A stretch of 64,000 nucleotides of DNA from Gnetum montanum. Its lineage: Eukaryota > Streptophyta > Gnetopsida > Gnetales > Gnetaceae. A program made the position numbers and the translations under genes. The stretch is from positions 311,105-375,104 of the forward strand of contig MNCI01021515.1 in NCBI GenBank assembly GCA_015680685.1. The letters run 5' to 3'. Shown in pieces: positions 56,331 to 64,000 of this stretch. Positions within the stretch are counted from its first letter, which is position 1. Each line of letters begins with the position of its first letter. A model generated the notes under the pieces. That model was not told the origin of the DNA. It did no database searches and was given only the letters and a program-made list of their open reading frames with translations.

Positions 56331-57625
56331 GACAGTCCACTCTTTGATCAATTTTCAGATGAACTCCTCTTTATAGGAGTAATAAATGACCAAGTACCTA
56401 CTAAACCAAAATGGTATGATGGCATCCTCACTTACCTTCTCACTCAGGAGATGCCACAAGATTTGGACTTTAGGAAGAAACAATAGTTTTTTCATTAGGC
56501 AAAGTACTTCATAGAAATTAATAGATATCTTTACAAGGTATGTGCCGATGGCCTAGTTCATTAGTGTGTCCTTAATGTGGATCAACTATGTGTTCTCCAG
56601 GATGCTCACAAAGCCACTATGTAGGGAGGCATACAACCATAAAAATCCTGATGGCAAGATACTATTGGTCTACAATCTTTAGGGATGTCCACCAGTTTGT
56701 CCAATCTTGTGAACATTATCAATGAGATGGTAGGATGATTGCATGAATGGAGGACCCTTAATAATGAATTTAATCACTAGATCCCTTTGACATGTGGGGC
56801 ATAAACTTCATGGGTCCCATCACACCCATGTCTAATGGGAAGGCATATATCATCATAGCAGTTGACTATTGCATCAAATGGGTAGAAGCAGTAGCCGTGA
56901 CTAATTGTACATCATCCACTATTTCTAGATGTGTACAACAACATGTTGTAAATAGGTTTGGGGTGCCACATGCACTTATTTTTGACAATGGAACTCACTT
57001 TATAGGTGCCACATTTCAAAAACTTATGCAACTCTTGGGGGTCAAACATAAATTAACAACACCCTATTACCCCTAAGCCAATGGTCAAACAAAGGTAACT
57101 AATAGGGAGATCATAAAGATCCTAACAAGGACCATAAGCAAATATAGGAGAGATTGGAGCACAAAGCTCAACAATGCCCTTTAGGCCTACCACTCGACAT
57201 GAAAACTCCCTATTGGCTACTCTCCCTATGAGCTAGTGTACAAAAAACTTCCAATGTCCCTGATTCAAGTTGAGCTCTGTACAATCTCAATAGCCTATGA
57301 TATAGACCTTGACTTGAGTCTAGCATAAAGAGAAATATTGATCAACCTGAATGTGCTAGATAAAAACTGATCAGTGGCCCTATCTTTGAATAAAGTGCAC
57401 AAGGTATTCAATAAACAATGACACGAACAAAGAATACAGAAAGTGAGATTTCAACTAGGAGGCAAGGTTCTCTACTGAAATCCCACACACGTACCTCAGA
57501 AAACCAAATTCCAAACATTATGGTAAGGATGTTATATAATTGATCAAACCTTTCTCTCTGGGGCCATGTTAATATACAAACATGAGAGCCCAAATAAAAG
57601 GTAGTTGGTCAACATCTAATAAGTA
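56331..57625 (+). pseudogene. Integrase of element E
   Basis: Linker PLFDQFSDELLF, then the damaged HHCC region (56600-56730). The core starts DMWGINFMGPITPMSNGKAY: the first catalytic Asp of GIDF is Asn. The second Asp is kept in IFDNGTHF (56978-57001). NREIIKIL supplies the Glu. The C-terminal part holds KLPIGYSPYELVY. The open stretch 56792-57076 is the best preserved. Confidence 0.85.
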
Positions 57626-59751
57626 AAAACTTTCCTAGAACCAAAACAAGCTAGTGCAACTACCACCTCAATAGATGAACAACCACTCTATTTTTCAAAT
57701 CTCCTCCTTCCAACATAGTCATGGGGGAGATGGCCATTCATGCTAATCATCCATATGGCTCCTTAGCTTTTCTATTTTTGTTTTCCACATTTTTTATTTT
57801 TACACATTATTTATTTTACAACTTTTTTATTTGCAAAATTTTTCCTATTTTTACATCATTTTTTTGACACCATTATTAGTACGTTTGAACCTTTCTTGAA
57901 TATTTTACACTTGCTTATATATTTTACCTTATTTAGTTTGAGTGTGATTTTCAAATTTTTACTAATAAAAGTGTTTTATTACTACAGGACACATTGCCAC
58001 TATTACTATTTACTAATGATGGTTTGTGCTTAATGTTGTGATTGTCAATGTTTGGGTTCTATTTTTGAATTCTAATGTTTGATGACTATGATTTGTTTTA
58101 TTTTTCATGGAATAGGAAGTGATTCCATGTCATCCACCCATCCACAAACTCTATGGTTTCTCTCGTTTTAGAAGTTTAAAATCCCTTCCATTAAAGAAAC
58201 TTTTAATAAATTGGTGACCTTGGTAGTTTCTAGAATTTGAAAGGATTCAAGGGTTTGTACAAGGTGTGACTTCAAGGGGACTCAATACTCTTTGTACTCT
58301 TCTATTTACTCAAATGCTTTAGTGTTTTCATTAACTACTTACCATTCCATGACAACTACTTCAGGAAGTTAAATAATGTTTTTGCATGGTGTGGTTCCCA
58401 TCTAGAAAAGAAGAAAACAAAACAAAGAAAAGAAACACATGATGGGAATTCAAAGCACATCCCTTAGACAAATAAATGGGCTACAAGAACTAGTTATGAT
58501 ACTAGAAAGACATGTTACCCATGCTTGAAGGTCCCCTCTAACTAAGGCCTTATCTCACTTCCTACTCTTTTTTTCTCTTTATGGAATGATGGTTGTTTTG
58601 TGGGAGCTCTCTTGTGTCTCGAGGGGATGGATTGGTCTTGGAGTGATGATGTGAAGTTACTAAAAGAGGATGGTTTGGTCTAGACTAAGGATGGATCTTC
58701 TCTAGTCATTTGAAACACAAACTTCACAAGGGACTTTTTATGACCTCAATTCAGGATTCCATCCCACCTTCTCAATCATCAATCTATGCTACCACAACTC
58801 ACCTTACTACTAGTTTCTATGTTATGCTCGATGTCCTAGTTGATGTGTTGGAATTCTTGGGTAGATTCTTTTTGTTTGGTCCTTAACTTCTCATGACCAT
58901 TAATTGAGTGTAGGGCCCATGAACTCCCTAGTTGAGGTTATGCAAGGGTAAAAAGGGCATGTGCCTACCATGGGGAGGACCCACTTGCATATCTCTTGGT
59001 TTGGTTAGTTAAGTCCCTTACCTTAGACATTGCTTCAATCCTATCTTTCACATATTCCATTATGTATTCCAGTTTGTGCTCCATAAACTCTCATTAAATT
59101 CATTTTCCAAATCCTTTTCTCCATTTTTTTTTTAATTTTCTAAGCTTTAGCATACTCTTCTACTATTTTCATTACGTTTGTGGCTTTTTGGACTTCATTT
59201 GATCCCAATTTCACTTAGAAACTTCTTGTATTTTGGAAGTTTGATCAAAGTCAATGAAAGGCTATGGTGGTCAACAACCACATTGACTAGGCCTAGTCAA
59301 TGCATGCCAAAAATCCTATAAATACCACTAAGCACTTTGAGGGGAGTTTTTGCTATTTTTTAGTGCCCAAAACCTTCCAAAGCCCATAACTTTGTAACTA
59401 TTTGTCCAGATCACTTTGTTCTTTGATCCTACAGCAATCAAAGGTAAGCTCTTCATTGTGGGGGCCACAAACCTTAAGGTCTTCAATGAAGTTTTTTTTA
59501 AAATTTTTCTAACTTTCCCAAAGGTTTAATGAATATGATAATATGAAACCATCAATTTTTGAGAGTTAGCCCTTCCAACACCTTCTAGAATGACTTATTA
59601 ACATTAAAACACAAATAACATAATGATTAAAATTGATTAAATTAGCCATACTCACAGCTTAGCCAAGTGTAGGTATCCAAAGAAGATAAGGTATTCAAAT
59701 TATTTCAAGTCACATAATAATTGCTAACTAGTGGTCATGTTGTGATTACAA
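57626..59751 (+). other. Linker of element E
   Basis: Internal polypurine tract CATGGGGGAGA at 57720-57730, a T-rich block (57760-57960), the CATCCACCCATCCAC block (58130-58145), a purine-rich stretch, then the late promoter-like block at 59281-59324 and a splice-donor-like AAAGGTAAGCT at 59440-59450. No conserved protein. Confidence 0.6.
59281..59324 (+). promoter_or_regulatory. Late promoter-like block before ORF3 (element E)
   Basis: A perfect 22-bp palindrome at 59281-59302, centred on AGGCCT with TTGACT/AGTCAA arms, lies 14 bp upstream of TATAAATA (59317-59324). The same CGACTAGGCCCCATTGATGC and GTCAATG elements form the U3 of this element's LTR. About 120 bp downstream is a consensus splice donor (GT at 59444). 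With the decayed acceptor at 59743-59751 this would make an intron of about 300 bp leading to ORF3. Confidence 0.6.
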
Positions 59752-62599
59752 GTGCCACCAAGACCAAAATGACTACAAGAGGAAGGACTATTGCAACCAA
59801 GGGGGAAATCACCTAAGGTTGGAACGGGCCAACAAGAACAAGCCTAGGATTAACTAGAAGCAACCCATGTAATGGGACCTCTTCAAGAGGAGCCCGAAGT
59901 AAAATCTATTTGTCAAATTTTCAAAGAAGAAGTTGAAAAAAAAAATAATCACAGCATGGGAAAGCACTAGGATCCATACTAAGGCTTGAATTCATACTAA
60001 CACAAGCCTACCTTGACACCATCAGGCCTCATGATATCCAATGCTGAGTTTTCTAGGAACTAAAATTTGAGCCATTTTTAGATCATGCTCTAGTAGAGGT
60101 AAAAATACAATTGCAAACCTCTTCCATGTGGCCAATTATCACTTCTAATGGAAAGTGGTACATGGGAGAGATGTACCTCTTCTGGAATAATAGAAGGGCA
60201 AGCTCCATAGTGAAGATCAAGGACATTCAATTTTCCTACTCAACTAATGTTATTTCATAAGTTCTTGGATTGCCTGATACTGGGACATGATTGGTAGAGC
60301 TATCTACACAAGCTAATCCTAAGGCCAAAAAGGAGTGAACCTAGTGGTGTTACAGGGTCGACTGTAAGGAATTCAATGTAGTCACACTAGTAGAATGTGC
60401 ATACTTTAAAATAGCAACTTATCACCTCAATCTAATAGTAAGACCTAGCAAGGTGACTACCTTTTTTGGATGAGCATGCATTATGCTAAGTGGTAGATTT
60501 TTAGTAAACCTTCCACAATTGATATATTTAGAGATTGAGAAGCACTTCAAAGAGAATGAATGTGGAAGGAAAACCCTACCTTTCCCATGCCTCATTTGGA
60601 AACTTTACAGAAGGGAAGAGATCATCCGCTATGTAAATGACATGACCAAGAACATTCCCATAGCCTCATGATTTAAAATGATGAAGGACAAGACACATTT
60701 CATGTCTAAAGAATGGAAGTATCAACCACCACCTCCACCACCTACTTAAGAAACAATGCCAGAGGCCTATGTAGCCAGTAAGTGCTTACAAAAAATCCAA
60801 TTGCAACTCTTGTGTGAGCAAGAGCAGTGTGTAGGAACAAGTGGTGGAGACCCATCTATATATTGATCCATGATGAGTCACCTTAATGAGGTGGTTTGAA
60901 TAATTAGCCAGATAGAAAGAGGTGAACTAATATTCTCTACCCAACAAACATAGTTGCCTATGAGATCAGATGCCAATGCCCAAGAGATGACAATGTATTT
61001 ATCTCAACACCATATATTCCTAAAAATATTTGGTAATGCCACCTTCTTTTTGGCATGTTTGGAGGAAGGTGAGGGGGAAGTTGTATTAGTGATGCAGCAT
61101 CAAGGGCAAGAGATTACTACTAAATTAGTTGCTGACCAAATTGCTAAAGCACTTAACATAGTTAGGGGAATCTATACTAGATGTATCTACACTTCAAGAT
61201 GTGTAGACATTCACAAGTACAATTAATAAAAGATTGAATACAAGCTAGCACAAAGAGTTTCTGAACTGACTAGTGAGGATCGGGCAATCAATTCTAAATA
61301 TCTTCAATTTTTTGGATTACATTACTACAACCCAGTCAAAGATGCTAGAAGCAAAGGGCAAGTTCATCATCCTAAAATGGTAACTTGAAATGGCTTAAGT
61401 ACAAAACCAATGCTTGGCCATGGAAGCTGCTAAATTGTGTGCCTATTTTGCTAATCATGCACTCCTCAGCCTAGCAATAACTAGAGATGAAGCTTTTTAG
61501 TAGCTTCAAGAATAATTAAAAAAAGTTAAGGAGGAAATAGTGATGGCCATCTTCAACTAGTCTATAACAAAAGCAAAAACCTACGTGGTTCAAAAAGACT
61601 TGGTTTAGATGTGCCAAGAAAATGAATCACTGACTACAGAAAATGATCACCTGTGTAATGTTGATGCATAAAAAAATGCAAGAATTTATTCATCAATAGT
61701 AGGAGTAGTTTGCCAAGGTAAACATAGAATTGAGGAAATTGGTTGTGGAAAATTGTAATATATCTATGGAGGAGGTCCAAGCCTTATACTAGAAATTTGT
61801 CATTAAAATTACAGCCTAGAAAAATGAGGCTATAGAATTTGAAAGAGTTAAGAATCACTATATAGATTAGAAGGAAGTGAATGAGAAGCACATTGAAATG
61901 GCTAAGGCAAAAGTAAACGAGGCCCTCTAACAACTCTAGCAAGAAAAAGAGGTATGGTAGCACATCATTGATGGAATAGATGCCTATAATAGAGTGGAGA
62001 TCCACTTGGAGTTGCAAATTGAATAAATAACATAGTGTATGGAATTGGTCAACCTTCGTTATGTAAACCTGGTGATGCTAACTAGTGGACAGCTACAATT
62101 AGAACTTAAAAAGCAAGTGGCTAGCTTGTACTTACTATACGAGGCCAAGTTCAAGTACCATAAGGACACCAAGAAAAAGCTTGAAATGGCAAACACTAAA
62201 CTCAAGGTTCTCAAGACATGATTCATCAATCAAAAATCAACTATTGAGAACCTAACGAAGAAAATGAATGATTACTAGGAGCTAAAAGATGCAATCAGAG
62301 CATTTGACATAAAGCACAAATAATTCACTGCCTGGTTCATCAAATTCAAGGAGCTATTTCTAGCGATTCCCTATCCTTAGGATGTGCCCATTTTAGCCCA
62401 CATCGATGAAGTTGCATGAACTATGCATGATCCTAGGAGTAAGAAGAAGAAAATGAAAGCATTGTTAGATGCTTTTTGCCTCCTACCAGAAGTTGCAGTA
62501 GTAGTAGGATAGCCACAACTGCCTTAGCCACCACACATCCTAGAAGTTGGCAAAGGTCCTTTAGAACCTCAAGAACCTCCACCACCTAGGACTGTTTGA
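59752..62599 (+). pseudogene. ORF3 of element E
   Basis: The start codon is mutated to GTG and the acceptor to ACAAG; compared with A, both are single-base changes. The conserved domain at 60030-60240 has FLELKFEPFLDHALVEVKIQ and MWPIITSNGKWYMGEMYLFW. Next come NLPQLIYLEIEKHFKENECG (60506-60565) and a long Lys/Glu/Leu-rich coiled-coil-like region (61240-62230). The tail PPPRTV-stop ends at 62599. Blocks correspond one to one with A, including EDGEGVIVLVMQHQGQEI (A) and EEGEGEVVLVMQHQGQEI (E). Confidence 0.72.
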
Positions 62600-62820
62600 T
62601 CTTCCCAACCAACTTCACAACATCAGAGGACATGCTATCTAGTTTTACAAAGTCATTTGATGGTGTTCAATTTTATGTCATGAACACCACAATTTTTGTA
62701 ATTTATTAATTTGTACACTTGAGTACTCAATTTTGAAAAGTCAATTTGTTAAGTCTAGCATCAATCAATAATCCCATACCTTTCCAATTTTGTAAAGAAA
62801 TTCAAGGATGAGTTTTCATT

Positions 62821-62834
62821 CATTTTTGGGGGTA
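62821..62834 (+). promoter_or_regulatory. Terminal polypurine tract of element E
   Basis: CATTTTTGGGGGTA directly before TGATGAGTC of the 3' LTR. Confidence 0.75.
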
Positions 62835-63710
62835 TGATGAGTCATGGATGGCCATGTTAATGAGACCTTGTTGATTGGGCCCCATCAATGCATCGTTTCA
62901 TGCATCAACTAGGCCCCATTGATGTAGCCTCTACTCTTGCCTATTAATACATGCTCACCAATCATATTTATGGAATTAGTTAGACATAGTGTAGCAAAGC
63001 TCTTGTAGTTTTTCCATTTAAAAGTTAGAATATTTTCCTGAGTGCCCATAGTAGGAGTCATTAAGTGTACAGATCTTTATTTGAGCATTGTCGTACTTAA
63101 GCATGATAGTGTGTTCAACAATAATGATGAACTTCTTGATAAACCTCGCAACATCTTAGATAGTTTAGATATTTATTTATGCATTCAATGCTTTTAGTTG
63201 TTTATTTAATGTTTTCTAGAAATTGAACTAATTAAGTAAGATAAGCTAGATAGATTAAATACATAAGTACGACTGCTTTGAGCATAACACGTATTTACTT
63301 TGTAATCCCAACAACATTATTGCTTGGTGTGGCCAATAGCATAGTGCTTGGTAACCCAGTAGTGGATACGTGGGTTTAGGATGTGTATGGAAAGTGGAAC
63401 CAGATGATTATGCTTGGACTAGTTAAAGATTAGTTAGCTAAATCAAATTAGTCATTAAATTACTTCAACTCTCATTAAGCATCAAACCATAAAACATAAA
63501 ATAATAAAAATGATATGCCTCGATTACACTTAACCATACCTTCATACTTCACAAGTGTAATTAGGAGGACAATGAACAAAATTTAGGGCAAGATTCACTT
63601 CTAGAAGACTAGTGCATTGGAAACTAGAGAGTCCATGGAATTCAACTAGATCATGTGTGAACACTTTGTGATTCGTATGGTTGGGCATAAGGGTACCTTG
63701 CCGCTCATCA
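62835..63710 (+). repeat. Element E 3' LTR
   Basis: 876 bp, ending CCGCTCATCA. It is intact at the end, unlike the 5' copy. The TATA box has decayed to TATTAATA (62942-62949). Confidence 0.92.
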
Positions 63711-63715
63711 TTTAC
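63711..63715 (+). repeat. Target-site duplication of element E, right copy
   Basis: TTTAC, identical to 51301-51305. Confidence 0.9.
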
Positions 63716-64000
63716 CATTATTAACAAGTTGGAATGAATGACCAATGTTAAAAACTCTAATGATCTATAACAAGTGAGCCTGCATGACCTCATAACTCTA
63801 TGTGGCACAACAACTAAACTACAAACTTTGTAAAATCTATGACACATGACACAGATATTCATGTTGTATTGATAGTAGCCTATGGTGGCCTATAGTTTGT
63901 TGGTTATCTCATGTAGCCTTATGTAATGTCTTGTAACAACATGTATGCTTTTTATTTTTTTCTTTTCCTCTTAGAGTTCTTCTTGTAGAATGAAACTTGA
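63716..64000 (+). mobile_element. Dispersed repeat family F, right of element E
   Basis: Continues the F sequence split by element E. The end of the window (AACATGTATGCTTTTTATT to AGAATGAAACTTGA) follows 26620-26675. No coding signal. Confidence 0.45.

Larger units (their letters stand above)
51306..63710 (+). mobile_element. Element E: complete Athila-like Ty3/gypsy retrotransposon
   Basis: 12.4 kb, two LTRs and perfect TTTAC duplications. It shares the gene order and many blocks of element A, and the two are clearly one family. Coding regions are heavily decayed. Two deletions stand out: one joins protease directly to RT, and a small one removes the LTR/primer-site junction. Apart from the missing pol part, gag, pol, linker and ORF3 can all be followed. 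Confidence 0.92.

Overview
The window is plant nuclear DNA, most likely from a seed plant with a large, repeat-rich genome. It is AT-rich, and nearly all of it is nested, decayed LTR retrotransposons. Their pol domains are plant Ty3/gypsy types: Athila-like protease, RT, RNase H and integrase with a tRNA-Asp-like primer site, plus one Tat-like gag/protease remnant. The species cannot be read from the sequence. Most reading frames are broken by stops that look like CAG-to-TAG and CpG-to-TpG/CpA decay, as expected for old methylated transposons. No bacterial operon, CRISPR array, rRNA or tRNA gene was seen.

Layout. 1-2945: pieces of a non-autonomous Athila-like element in opposite orientations, joined through an LTR end and a single N at 846. 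3281-17282: element A, a complete 14.0-kb Athila-like element with an AACAT target duplication, carrying a 1.37-kb palindrome-rich insertion (P1) inside its RT. 17288-23310: Tat-like element D, a long non-coding leader, then gag and protease. 24150-26330: a CpG-rich gene-like island, with what look like the last two exons of a host gene on the minus strand. 26340-27614: dispersed repeat family F. 27615-34324: element B, a 6.7-kb non-autonomous element with gag and ORF3 but no pol. 34530-43197: an inverted copy of the D leader, split by P2 (a second P element) and by a 3.6-kb insertion holding a cytochrome P450 fragment. 43198: a second single N. 43199-50372: element C, non-autonomous, with protease, linker, ORF3 and a 3' LTR. 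50373-51305 and 63716-64000: family F, split by 51306-63710, element E, a 12.4-kb Athila-like element with a TTTAC target duplication.

How the parts relate. A, B, C and E share one plan: LTR, tRNA-Asp-type primer site where the 5' end is present, gag (with or without pol), an internal polypurine tract, a 1.4-2.6-kb linker, a late promoter-like block, a conserved splice acceptor directly before the ORF3 start codon, ORF3 (a plant-transposon-type N-terminal domain, coiled coil and Pro-rich tail), a terminal polypurine tract and the LTR. In B, C and E the block upstream of ORF3 carries palindromes that copy the palindromic motifs of that element's own LTR U3, followed by a TATA box. ORF3 and LTR transcription may therefore be controlled together. 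This is the most interesting signal in the window.
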